Of a DNA stretch of 64,000 bases, positions 44,501 to 56,727 are shown piece by piece. Within the stretch, counting starts at the first letter, position 1. Each line of letters begins with the position of its first letter. Under the pieces are notes generated by a model. The model did no database searches, was not told the DNA's origin, and saw only the letters and a list, made by a program, of their open reading frames with translations. The translations under genes were made by a program, and so were the position numbers. This stretch comes from Chrysopilus asiliformis (Eukaryota; Arthropoda; Insecta; Diptera; Rhagionidae), in contig OZ035960.1 of the NCBI GenBank assembly GCA_964034945.1, positions 69,150,994 through 69,214,993 of the forward strand. The letters run 5' to 3'.

Positions 44501-47500
44501 GCCGAGTTAAGCCCCGCCCCCTCTCAGAAATCGATATCCCATCAAAATTGGAAAAAGGGGCGTGGCCGAGTTAAGCCCCGCCCTCTCTCAGAAATCGATT
44601 TCCCATCAAAATTGGAAAAAGGAGCGTGGCCGAGTTAAGCCCCGCCCCCTCTCAGAAATCGATTTCCCATCAAAATTGGAAAAAGGGGCGTGGCCGAGTT
44701 AAGCCCCGCCCCCTCTCAGAAATCGATTTCCCATCAAAATTGGAAAAAGGGGCGTGGCCGAGTTAAGCCCCGCCTCCTCTCAGAAATCGATTTCCCATCA
44801 AAATTGGAAAAAGGGGCGGGGCCGAGTTAAGCCCCGCCCCCTCTCAGAAATCGATTTCCCATCAAAATTGGAAAAAGGGGCGGGGCCGAGTTAAGCCCCG
44901 CCCCCTCTCAGAAATCGATTTCCCATCAAAATTGGAAAAAGGGGCGTGGCCGAGTTAAGCCCCGCCCCCTCTCAGAAATAGATTTCCCATCAAAATTGGA
45001 AAAGGGGCGTGGCCGAGTTAAGCCCCGCCCCCTCTCAGAAATCGATTTCCCATCAAAATTGGAAAAAGGGGCGTGGTCGAGTTAAGCCCCGCCCCCTCTC
45101 AGAAATCGATTTCCCATCAAAATTGGAAAAAGAAGCGTGGCCGAGTTAAGCCCCGCCCCCTCTCAGAAATTGATTTCCCATCAAAATTGGAAAAAGGGGC
45201 GGGGCCGAGTTAAGCCCCGCCCTCTCTCAGAAATCGATTTCCCATCAAAATTGGAAAAAGGAGCGTGGCCGAGTTAAGCCCCGCCCCCTCTCAGAAATCG
45301 ATTTCCCATCAAAATTGGAAAAAGGGGCGTGGCCGAGTTAAGCCCCGCCCCCTCTCAGAAATCGATTTCCCATCAAAATTGGAAAAAGGGGCGTGGCCGA
45401 GTTAAGCCCCGCCTCCTCTCAGAAATCGATTTCCCATCAAAATTGGAAAAAGGGGCGTGGCCGAGTTAAGCCCCGCCCCCTCTCAGAAATCGATTTCCCA
45501 TCAAAATTGGAAAAAGGGGCGTGGCCGAGTTAAGCCCCGCCCCCTCTCAGAAATCGATTTCCCATCAAAATTGGAAAAAGGGGCGTGGCCGAGTTAAGCC
45601 CCGCCCCCTCTCAGAAATCGATTTCCCATCAAAATCGGAAAAAGGGGCGTGGCCGAGTTAAGCCCCGCCCCCTCTCAGAAATCGATTTCCCATCAAAATT
45701 GGAAAAAGGGGCGTGGCCGAGTTAAGCCCCGCCCCCTCTCAGAAATCGATTTCCCATCAAAATCGGAAAAAGGGGCGTTGCCGAGTTAAGCCCCGCCCCC
45801 TCTCAGAAATCGATTTCCCATCAAAATTGGAAAAAGGGGCGTGGCCGAGTTAAGCCCCGCCCCTCTCAGAAATCGATTTCCCATCAAAATTGGAAAAAGG
45901 GGCGTGGCCGAGTTAAGCCCCGCCCCTCTCAGAAATCGATTTCCCATCAAAATTGGAAAAAGGGGCGTGGCCGAGTTAAGCCCCGCCCCCTCTCAGAAAT
46001 CGATTTCCCATCAAAATTGGAAAAAGAAGCGTGGCCGAGTTAAGCCCCGCCCCCTCAGAAATCGATTTCCCATCAAAATTGGAAAAAGGGGCGTGGTCGA
46101 GTTAAGCCCCGCCCCCTCAGAAATCGATTTCCCATCAAAATTGGAAAAAGGGGCGTGGCCGAGTTAAGCCCCGCCCCCTCTCAGAAATCGATTTCCCATC
46201 AAAATTGGAAAAAGGGGCGTAGCCGAGTTAAGCCCCGCCCCCTCTCAGAAATAGATTTCCCATCAAAATTGGAAAAGGGGCGTGATCGAGTTAAGCCCCG
46301 CCCCCTCTCAGAAATCGATTTCCCATCAAAATTGGAAAAAGGGGCGTGGCCGAGTTAAGCCCCGCCCCCTCTCAGAAATCGATTTCCCATCAAAATTGGA
46401 AAAAGAAGCGTGGCCGAGTTAAGCCCCGCCCCCTCTCAGAAATCGATTTCCCATCAAAATTGGAAAAAGGGGCGTGGCCGAGTTAAGCCCCGCCCCCTCT
46501 CAGAAATCGATTTCCCATCAAAATTGGAAAAAGGGGCGTGGTCGAGTTAAGCCCCGCCCCCTCTCAGAAATCGATTTCCCATCAAAATTGGAAAAAGGGG
46601 TGTGGCCGAGTTAAGCCCCGCCCCCTCTCAGAAATCGATTTCCCATCAAAATTGGAAAAAGAGCCGTGGCCGAGTCAAGCCCCGCCCCTCTCAGAAATCG
46701 ATTTCCCATCAAAATTGGAAAAAGGGGCGTGGCCGAGTTAAGCCCCGCCCCCTCTCAGAAATCGATTTCCCATCAAAATTGGAAAAAGGGGCGTGGCCCC
46801 GCCCCCTCTCAGAAATCGATTTCCCATCAAAATTGAAAAAAGGGGCGTGGCCCCGCCCCCTCTCAGAAATCGATTTCTCATCAAAATTGGAAAAAGGGGC
46901 GTTGCCGAGTTAAGCCCCGCCCCCTTCAGAAATCGATTTCCCATCAAAATTGGAAAAAGGGGCGTGGCCGAGTTAAGCCCCGCCCCCTCTCAGAAATCGA
47001 TTTCCCATCAAAATTGGAAAAGGGGGCGTGGCCGAGTTAAGCCCCGCCCCCTCTCAGAAATCGATTTCCCATCAAAATTGGAAAAAGGGGCGTGGCCGAG
47101 TTAAGCCCCGCCCCCTCTCAGAAATCGATATCCCATCAAAATTGGAAAAAGGGGCGTGGCCGAGTTAAGCCCCGCCCCCTCTCAGAAATCGATTTCCCAT
47201 CAAAATTGGAAAAAGGGGCGTGGCCGAGTTAAGTCCCGCCCCCTCTCAGAAATCGATTTCCCATCAAAATTGGAAAAAGGGGCGTGGCCGAGTTAAGCCC
47301 CGCCCCCTCTCAGAAATCGATTTCCCATCAAAATTGGAAAAAGGGGCGTGGCCGAGTTAAGCCCCACCCCCCCCCAGAAATCGATTTCCCATCAAAATTG
47401 GAAAAAGGGGCGTGGCCGAGTTAAGCCCCGCCCCCTCTCAGAAATCGATTTCCCATCAAAATTGGAAAAAGGGGTGTGGCCGAGTTAAGCCCCGACCCCT

Positions 47501-47726
47501 CTCAGAAATCGGTTTCCCATCAAAATTGGAAAAAGGGGCGTGGCCGAGTTAAGCCCCGCCCCCTCTCAGAAATCGATTTCCCATCAAAATTGGAAAAAGG
47601 CGCGTGGCCGAGTTAAGCCCCGCCCCCTCTCAGAAATCGATTTCCCATCAAAATTGGAAAAAGAAGCGTGGCCGAGTTAAGCCCCGCCCCCTCTCAGAAA
47701 TTGATTTCCCATCAAAATTGGAAAAG
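35510..47726. repeat. 64-bp satellite with shorter, interleaved higher-order repeats
   Basis: Same monomer, no unique sequence. Several repeat periods recur: 36,526 with 38,048 (1,522 bp) and again near 43,742; 38,485 with 39,306 (821 bp); 40,130-40,757 with 41,835-42,462 (1,705 bp). Local oddities include GGGGCGGGGCC variants near 44.8-45.2 kb and a poly-C variant at about 47,367-47,375. Confidence 0.9.
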
Positions 47727-50700
47727 GGGGCGTGGCCGAGTTAAGCCCCGCCCCCTCTCAGAAATCGATTTCCCATCAAAATTGGAAAAAGGGGCGTGAC
47801 CGAGTTAAGCCCCGCCCCCTCTCAGAAATCGATTTCCCATCAAAATTGGAAAAGGGGGCGTGGCCGAGTTAAGCCCCGCCCCCTCAGAAATCGATTTCCC
47901 ATCAAAATTGGAAAAAGAGGCGTGGCCGAGTTAAGCCCCGCCCCCTCTCAGAAATCGATATCCCATCAAAATTGGAAAAAGGGGCGTGGCCGAGTTAAGC
48001 CCCGCCCCCTCTCAGAAATCGATTTCCCATCAAAATTGGAAAAAGGGGCGTGGCCGAGTTAAGCCCCGCCCCCTCTCAGAAATCGATTTCCCATCAAAAT
48101 TGGAAAAAGGGGCGTGGCCGAGTTAATCCCCGCCCCCTCTCAGAAATCGATTTCCCATCAAAATTGGAAAAAGGGGCGTGGCCGAGTTAAGCCCCGCCCC
48201 CTCTCAGAAATCGATTTCCCATCAAAATTGGAAAAAGGGGCGGGGCCGAGTTAAGCCCCGCCCCCTCTCAGAAATCGATTTCCCATCAAAATTGGAAAAA
48301 GGGGCGTGGCCGAGTTAAGCCCCGCCCCCTCTCAGAAATCGATTTCCCATCAAAATTGAAAAAAGGGGCGTGGCCGAGTTAAGTCCCGCCCCCTCTCAGA
48401 AATCGATTTCCCATCAAAATTGGAAAAAGGGGCGTGGCCGAGTTAAGCCCCGCCCCCTCTCAGAAATCGATTTCCCATCAAAATTGGAAAAAGGGGCGTG
48501 GCCGAGTTAAGCCCCGCCCCCTCTCAGAAATCGATTTCCCATCAAAATTGGAAAAAGGGGCGTGGCCGAGTTAAGCCCCGCCCCCTCTCAGAAATCGATT
48601 TCCCATCAAAATTGGAAAAAGGGGCGTGGCCGAGTTAAGCCCCGCCCCCTCTCAGAAATCGATTTCCCATCAAAATTGGAAAAGGGGGCGTGGCCGAGTT
48701 AAGCCCCGCCCCCTCTCAGAAATCGATTTCCCATCAAAATTGGAAAAAGGGGCGTGGCCGAGTTAAGCCCCGCCCCCTCTCAGAAATAGATTTCCCATCA
48801 AAATTGGAAAAGGGGCGTGATCGAGTTAAGCCCCGCCCCCTCTCAGAAATCGATTTCCCATCAAAATTGGAAAAAGAAGCGTGGCCGAGTTAAGCCCCGC
48901 CCCCTCTCAGAAATCGATTTCCCATCAAAATTGGAAAAAGGGGCGTGGCCGAGTTAAGCCCTGCCCCTTCTCAGAAATCGATTTCCCATCAAAATTGGAA
49001 AAAGGGGCGTGGCCGAGTTAAGCCCCGCCCCCTCTCAGAAATCGATTTCCCATCAAAATTGGAAAAGGGGGCGTGGCCGAGTTAAGCCCCGCCCCCTCTC
49101 AGAAATCGATTTCCCATCAAAATTGGAAAAAGGGGCGTGGCCGAGTTAAGCCCCGCCCCCTCTCAGAAATCGATTTCTTATCAAAATTGGAAAAAGAAGC
49201 GTGGCCGAGTTAAGCCCCGCCCCTCTCAGAAATCGATTTCCCATCAAAATTGGAAAAAGGGGCGTTGCCGAGTTAAGCCCCGCCCCCTCTCAGAAATCGA
49301 TTTCCCATCAAAATTGGAAAAGGGGGCGTGGCCGAGTTAAGCCCCGCCCCCTCTCAGAAATCGATTTCCCATCAAAATGGGAAAAAGGGGCGTGGCCGAG
49401 TTAAGCCCCGCCCCCTCTCAGAAATCGATTTCCCATCAAAATTGGAAAAAGGGGCGTGGCCGAGTTAAGCCCCGCCCCCTCTCAGAAATCGATTTCTTAT
49501 CAAAATTGGAAAAAGAAGCGTGGCCGAGTTAAGCCCCGCCCCTCTCAGAAATCGATTTCCCATCAAAATTGGAAAAAGGGGCGTTGCCGAGTTAAGCCCC
49601 GCCCCCTCTCAGAAATCGATTTCCCATCAAAATTGGAAAAAGGGGCGTGGCCGAGTTAAGCCCCGCCCCCTCTCAGAAATTAATTTCCCATCAAAATTGA
49701 AAAAAGGGGCGTAGCCCCGCCCCCTCTCAGAAATCGATTTCTCATCAAAATTGGAAAAAGGGGCGTGGCCGAGTTAAGCCCCGCCCCCTCTCAGAAATCG
49801 ATTTCCCATAAAAATTGGAAAAAGGGGCGTGGCCGAGTTAAGCCCCGCCCCTCTCAGAAATCGATTTCCCATCAAAATTGGAAAAAGAAGCGTGGCCGAG
49901 TTAAGCCCCGCCCCCTCTCAGAAATTGATTTCCCATCAAAATTGGAAAAGGGGGCGTGGCCGAGTTAAGCCCCGCCCCCTCTCAGAAATCGATTTCCCAT
50001 CAAAATGGGAAAAAGGGGCGTGGCCGAGTTAAGCCCCGCCCCCTCTCAGAAATCGATTTCCCATCAAAATTGGAAAAAGGGGCGTGGCCGAGTTAAGCCC
50101 CGCCCCCTCTCAGAAATCGATTTCTTATCAAAATTGGAAAAAGAAGCGTGGCCGAGTTAAGCCCCGCCCCTCTCAGAAATCGATTTCCCATCAAAATTGG
50201 AAAAAGGGGCGTGGCCGAGTTAAGCCCCGCCCCGTCTCAGAAATCGATTTCCCATCAAAATTGGTAAAATGGGCGTGGCCGAGTTAAGCCCCGCCCCTCT
50301 CAGAAATCGATTTCCCATCAAAATTGGAAAAAGGGGCGTGGCCGAGTTAAGCCCCGCCCCCTCTCAGAAATCGATTTCCCATCAAAATTGGAAAAGGGGG
50401 CGTGGCCGAGTTAAGCCCCGCCCCCTCTCAGAAATCGATTTCCCATCAAAATTGGAAAAAGGGGCGTGGCCGAGTTAAGCCCCGCCCCCTCTCAGAAATC
50501 GATTTCCCATCAAAATTGGAAAAAGGGGCGTTGCCGAGTTAAGCCCCGCCCCCTCTCAGAAATCGATTTCCCATCAAAATTGGAAAAAGGGGCGTGGCCG
50601 AGTTAAGCCCCGCCCCCTCTCAGAAATCGATTTCCCATCAAAATTGGAAAAAGGGGCGTGGCCGAGTTAAGCCCCGCCCCCTCTCAGAAATCGATTTCCC

Positions 50701-52243
50701 ATCAAAATTGGAAAAAGGGGCGTGGCCGAGTTAAGCCCCGCCCCCTCTCAGAAATAGATTTCCCATCAAAATTGGAAAAGGGGCGTGATCGAGTTAAGCC
50801 CCGCCCCCTCTCAGAAATCGATTTCCCATCAAAATTGGAAAAAGAAGCGTGGCCGAGTTAAGCCCCGCCCCCTCTCAGAAATCGATTTCCCATCAAAATT
50901 GGAAAAAGGGGCGTGGCCGAGTTAAGCCCCGCCCCTCTCAGAAATCGATTTCCCATCAAAATTGGAAAAAGGGGCGTGGTCGAGTTAAGCCCCGCCCCCT
51001 CTCAGAAATCGATTTCCCATCAAAATTGGAAAAAGGGGCGTGGCCGAGTTAAGCCCCGCCCCCTCTCAGAAATCGATTTCCCATCAAAATTGGAATAAGG
51101 GGCGTGGCCGAGTTAAGCCCCGCCCCCTCCCAGAAATCGATTTCCCATCAAAATTGGAAAAAGGGGCGTGGCCGAGTTAAGCTCCGCCCCCTCTCAGAAA
51201 TCGATTTCCCATCAAAATTGGAAAAAGGGGCGTTGCCGAGTTAAGCCCCGCCCCCTCTCAGAAATCGATTTCCCATCAAAATTGGAAAAAGGGGCGTGGC
51301 CGAGTTAAGCCCCGCCCCCTCTCAGAAATCGATTTCCCATCAAAATTGGAAAAAGGGGCGTGGCCGAGTTAAGCCCCGCCCCCTCTCAGAAATCGATTTC
51401 CCATCAAAATTGGAAAAAGGGGCGTGGCCGAGTTAAGCCCCGCCCCCTCTCAGAAATAGATTTCCCATCAAAATTGGAAAAGGGGCGTGATCGAGTTAAG
51501 CCCCGCCCCCTCTCAGAAATCGATTTCCCATCAAAATTGGAAAAAGAAGCGTGGCCGAGTTAAGCCCCGCCCCCTCTCAGAAATCGATTTCCCATCAAAA
51601 TTGGAAAAAGGGGCGTGGCCGAGTTAAGCCCCGCCCCTCTCAGAAATCGATTTCCCATCAAAATTGGAAAAAGGGGCGTGGTCGAGTTAAGCCCCGCCCC
51701 CTCTCAGAAATCGATTTCCCATCAAAATTGGAAAAAGGGGCGTGGCCGAGTTAAGCCCCGCCCCCTCTCAGAAATCGATTTCCCATCAAAATTGGAATAA
51801 GGGGCGTGGCCGAGTTAAGCCCCGCCCCCTCCCAGAAATCGATTTCCCATCAAAATTGGAAAAAGGGGCGTGGCCGAGTTAAGCTCCGCCCCCTCTCAGA
51901 AATCGATTTCCCATCAAAATTGGAAAAAGGGGCGTGGCCGAGTTAAGCCCCGCCCCCTCTCAGAAATCGATTTCCCATCAAAATTGGAAAAAGGGGACGG
52001 GCCGAGTTGAGCCCCGCCCCCTCAGAAATCGATTTCCCATCAAAATTGGAAAAAAGGGCGTGGCCGAGTTAAGCCCCGCCCCCTCTCAGAAATCGATTTC
52101 CCATCAAAATTGGAAAAAGGGGTGTGGCCGAGTTAAGCCCCGCCCTCTCTCAGAAATCGATTTCCCATCAAAATTGGAAAAAGGGGCGTGGCCGAGTTAA
52201 GCCCCGCCCCTCAGAAATCGATTTCCCATCAAAATTGGAAAAA
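47727..52243. repeat. 4,517-bp higher-order repeat, first copy
   Basis: Adding 4,517 bp to positions from 47,727 to about 52,210 gives an almost exact match; the left limit is set by a G/A difference at 47726 versus 52243. The copy contains a nested 702-bp tandem duplication (about 50,480-51,883) and a 319-bp one (49,137 with 49,456). Confidence 0.88.
50480..51883. repeat. 702-bp tandem duplication nested in the 4,517-bp repeat
   Basis: Eleven monomers, one of them 62 bp long, repeated once: ATAGAT, GAATAAGGGG, CCTCCCAGAAAT and AAGCTCCGCC variants recur in the same order at a 702-bp offset. The same structure is seen in the second 4,517-bp copy at about 54,997-56,400, so it predates that duplication. 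Confidence 0.8.
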
Positions 52244-55200
52244 GGGGCGTGGCCGAGTTAAGCCCCGCCCCCTCTCAGAAATCGATTTCCCATCAAAATT
52301 GGAAAAAGGGGCGTGACCGAGTTAAGCCCCGCCCCCTCTCAGAAATCGATTTCCCATCAAAATTGGAAAAGGGGGCGTGGCCGAGTTAAGCCCCGCCCCC
52401 TCAGAAATCGATTTCCCATCAAAATTGGAAAAAGAGGCGTGGCCGAGTTAAGCCCCGCCCCCTCTCAGAAATCGATATCCCATCAAAATTGGAAAAAGGG
52501 GCGTGGCCGAGTTAAGCCCCGCCCCCTCTCAGAAATCGATTTCCCATCAAAATTGGAAAAAGGGGCGTGGCCGAGTTAAGCCCCGCCCCCTCTCAGAAAT
52601 CGATTTCCCATCAAAATTGGAAAAAGGGGCGTGGCCGAGTTAATCCCCGCCCCCTCTCAGAAATCGATTTCCCATCAAAATTGGAAAAAGGGGCGTGGCC
52701 GAGTTAAGCCCCGCCCCCTCTCAGAAATCGATTTCCCATCAAAATTGGAAAAAGGGGCGGGGCCGAGTTAAGCCCCGCCCCCTCTCAGAAATCGATTTCC
52801 CATCAAAATTGGAAAAAGGGGCGTGGCCGAGTTAAGCCCCGCCCCCTCTCAGAAATCGATTTCCCATCAAAATTGAAAAAAGGGGCGTGGCCGAGTTAAG
52901 TCCCGCCCCCTCTCAGAAATCGATTTCCCATCAAAATTGGAAAAAGGGGCGTGGCCGAGTTAAGCCCCGCCCCCTCTCAGAAATCGATTTCCCATCAAAA
53001 TTGGAAAAAGGGGCGTGGCCGAGTTAAGCCCCGCCCCCTCTCAGAAATCGATTTCCCATCAAAATTGGAAAAAGGGGCGTGGCCGAGTTAAGCCCCGCCC
53101 CCTCTCAGAAATCGATTTCCCATCAAAATTGGAAAAAGGGGCGTGGCCGAGTTAAGCCCCGCCCCCTCTCAGAAATCGATTTCCCATCAAAATTGGAAAA
53201 GGGGGCGTGGCCGAGTTAAGCCCCGCCCCCTCTCAGAAATCGATTTCCCATCAAAATTGGAAAAAGGGGCGTGGCCGAGTTAAGCCCCGCCCCCTCTCAG
53301 AAATAGATTTCCCATCAAAATTGGAAAAGGGGCGTGATCGAGTTAAGCCCCGCCCCCTCTCAGAAATCGATTTCCCATCAAAATTGGAAAAAGAAGCGTG
53401 GCCGAGTTAAGCCCCGCCCCCTCTCAGAAATCGATTTCCCATCAAAATTGGAAAAAGGGGCGTGGCCGAGTTAAGCCCTGCCCCTTCTCAGAAATCGATT
53501 TCCCATCAAAATTGGAAAAAGGGGCGTGGCCGAGTTAAGCCCCGCCCCCTCTCAGAAATCGATTTCCCATCAAAATTGGAAAAGGGGGCGTGGCCGAGTT
53601 AAGCCCCGCCCCCTCTCAGAAATCGATTTCCCACCAAAATTGGAAAAAGGGGCGTGGCCGAGTTAAGCCCCGCCCCCTCTCAGAAATCGATTTCTTATCA
53701 AAATTGGAAAAAGAAGCGTGGCCGAGTTAAGCCCCGCCCCTCTCAGAAATCGATTTCCCATCAAAATTGGAAAAAGGGGCGTTGCCGAGTTAAGCCCCGC
53801 CCCCTCTCAGAAATCGATTTCCCATCAAAATTGGAAAAGGGGGCGTGGCCGAGTTAAGCCCCGCCCCCTCTCAGAAATCGATTTCCCATCAAAATGGGAA
53901 AAAGGGGCGTGGCCGAGTTAAGCCCCGCCCCCTCTCAGAAATCGATTTCCCATCAAAATTGGAAAAAGGGGCGTGGCCGAGTTAAGCCCCGCCCCCTCTC
54001 AGAAATCGATTTCTTATCAAAATTGGAAAAAGAAGCGTGGCCGAGTTAAGCCCCGCCCCTCTCAGAAATCGATTTCCCATCAAAATTGGAAAAAGGGGCG
54101 TTGCCGAGTTAAGCCCCGCCCCCTCTCAGAAATCGATTTCCCATCAAAATTGGAAAAAGGGGCGTGGCCGAGTTAAGCCCCGCCCCCTCTCAGAAATTAA
54201 TTTCCCATCAAAATTGAAAAAAGGGGCGTAGCCCCGCCCCCTCTCAGAAATCGATTTCTCATCAAAATTGGAAAAAGGGGCGTGGCCGAGTTAAGCCCCG
54301 CCCCCTCTCAGAAATCGATTTCCCATAAAAATTGGAAAAAGGGGCGTGGCCGAGTTAAGCCCCGCCCCTCTCAGAAATCGATTTCCCATCAAAATTGGAA
54401 AAAGAAGCGTGGCCGAGTTAAGCCCCGCCCCCTCTCAGAAATTGATTTCCCATCAAAATTGGAAAAGGGGGCGTGGCCGAGTTAAGCCCCGCCCCCTCTC
54501 AGAAATCGATTTCCCATCAAAATGGGAAAAAGGGGCGTGGCCGAGTTAAGCCCCGCCCCCTCTCAGAAATCGATTTCCCATCAAAATTGGAAAAAGGGGC
54601 GTGGCCGAGTTAAGCCCCGCCCCCTCTCAGAAATCGATTTCTTATCAAAATTGGAAAAAGAAGCGTGGCCGAGTTAAGCCCCGCCCCTCTCAGAAATCGA
54701 TTTCCCATCAAAATTGGAAAAAGGGGCGTGGCCGAGTTAAGCCCCGCCCCGTCTCAGAAATCGATTTCCCATCAAAATTGGTAAAATGGGCGTGGCCGAG
54801 TTAAGCCCCGCCCCTCTCAGAAATCGATTTCCCATCAAAATTGGAAAAAGGGGCGTGGCCGAGTTAAGCCCCGCCCCCTCTCAGAAATCGATTTCCCATC
54901 AAAATTGGAAAAGGGGGCGTGGCCGAGTTAAGCCCCGCCCCCTCTCAGAAATCGATTTCCCATCAAAATTGGAAAAAGGGGCGTGGCCGAGTTAAGCCCC
55001 GCCCCCTCTCAGAAATCGATTTCCCATCAAAATTGGAAAAAGGGGCGTTGCCGAGTTAAGCCCCGCCCCCTCTCAGAAATCGATTTCCCATCAAAATTGG
55101 AAAAAGGGGCGTGGCCGAGTTAAGCCCCGCCCCCTCTCAGAAATCGATTTCCCATCAAAATTGGAAAAAGGGGCGTGGCCGAGTTAAGCCCCGCCCCCTC

Positions 55201-56727
55201 TCAGAAATCGATTTCCCATCAAAATTGGAAAAAGGGGCGTGGCCGAGTTAAGCCCCGCCCCCTCTCAGAAATAGATTTCCCATCAAAATTGGAAAAGGGG
55301 CGTGATCGAGTTAAGCCCCGCCCCCTCTCAGAAATCGATTTCCCATCAAAATTGGAAAAAGAAGCGTGGCCGAGTTAAGCCCCGCCCCCTCTCAGAAATC
55401 GATTTCCCATCAAAATTGGAAAAAGGGGCGTGGCCGAGTTAAGCCCCGCCCCTCTCAGAAATCGATTTCCCATCAAAATTGGAAAAAGGGGCGTGGTCGA
55501 GTTAAGCCCCGCCCCCTCTCAGAAATCGATTTCCCATCAAAATTGGAAAAAGGGGCGTGGCCGAGTTAAGCCCCGCCCCCTCTCAGAAATCGATTTCCCA
55601 TCAAAATTGGAATAAGGGGCGTGGCCGAGTTAAGCCCCGCCCCCTCCCAGAAATCGATTTCCCATCAAAATTGGAAAAAGGGGCGTGGCCGAGTTAAGCT
55701 CCGCCCCCTCTCAGAAATCGATTTCCCATCAAAATTGGAAAAAGGGGCGTTGCCGAGTTAAGCCCCGCCCCCTCTCAGAAATCGATTTCCCATCAAAATT
55801 GGAAAAAGGGGCGTGGCCGAGTTAAGCCCCGCCCCCTCTCAGAAATCGATTTCCCATCAAAATTGGAAAAAGGGGCGTGGCCGAGTTAAGCCCCGCCCCC
55901 TCTCAGAAATCGATTTCCCATCAAAATTGGAAAAAGGGGCGTGGCCGAGTTAAGCCCCGCCCCCTCTCAGAAATAGATTTCCCATCAAAATTGGAAAAGG
56001 GGCGTGATCGAGTTAAGCCCCGCCCCCTCTCAGAAATCGATTTCCCATCAAAATTGGAAAAAGAAGCGTGGCCGAGTTAAGCCCCGCCCCCTCTCAGAAA
56101 TCGATTTCCCATCAAAATTGGAAAAAGGGGCGTGGCCGAGTTAAGCCCCGCCCCTCTCAGAAATCGATTTCCCATCAAAATTGGAAAAAGGGGCGTGGTC
56201 GAGTTAAGCCCCGCCCCCTCTCAGAAATCGATTTCCCATCAAAATTGGAAAAAGGGGCGTGGCCGAGTTAAGCCCCGCCCCCTCTCAGAAATCGATTTCC
56301 CATCAAAATTGGAATAAGGGGCGTGGCCGAGTTAAGCCCCGCCCCCTCCCAGAAATCGATTTCCCATCAAAATTGGAAAAAGGGGCGTGGCCGAGTTAAG
56401 CTCCGCCCCCTCTCAGAAATCGATTTCCCATCAAAATTGGAAAAAGGGGCGTGGCCGAGTTAAGCCCCGCCCCCTCTCAGAAATCGATTTCCCATCAAAA
56501 TTGGAAAAAGGGGACGGGCCGAGTTGAGCCCCGCCCCCTCAGAAATCGATTTCCCATCAAAATTGGAAAAAAGGGCGTGGCCGAGTTAAGCCCCGCCCCC
56601 TCTCAGAAATCGATTTCCCATCAAAATTGGAAAAAGGGGTGTGGCCGAGTTAAGCCCCGCCCTCTCTCAGAAATCGATTTCCCATCAAAATTGGAAAAAG
56701 GGGCGTGGCCGAGTTAAGCCCCGCCCC
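52244..56727. repeat. 4,517-bp higher-order repeat, second copy
   Basis: Follows the first copy directly and parts from it at 56,728 versus 52,211. I noticed only isolated differences, for example C at 53634 where the first copy has T at 49117. The near identity indicates a very recent duplication, or an assembly repeat of one locus. Confidence 0.85.
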
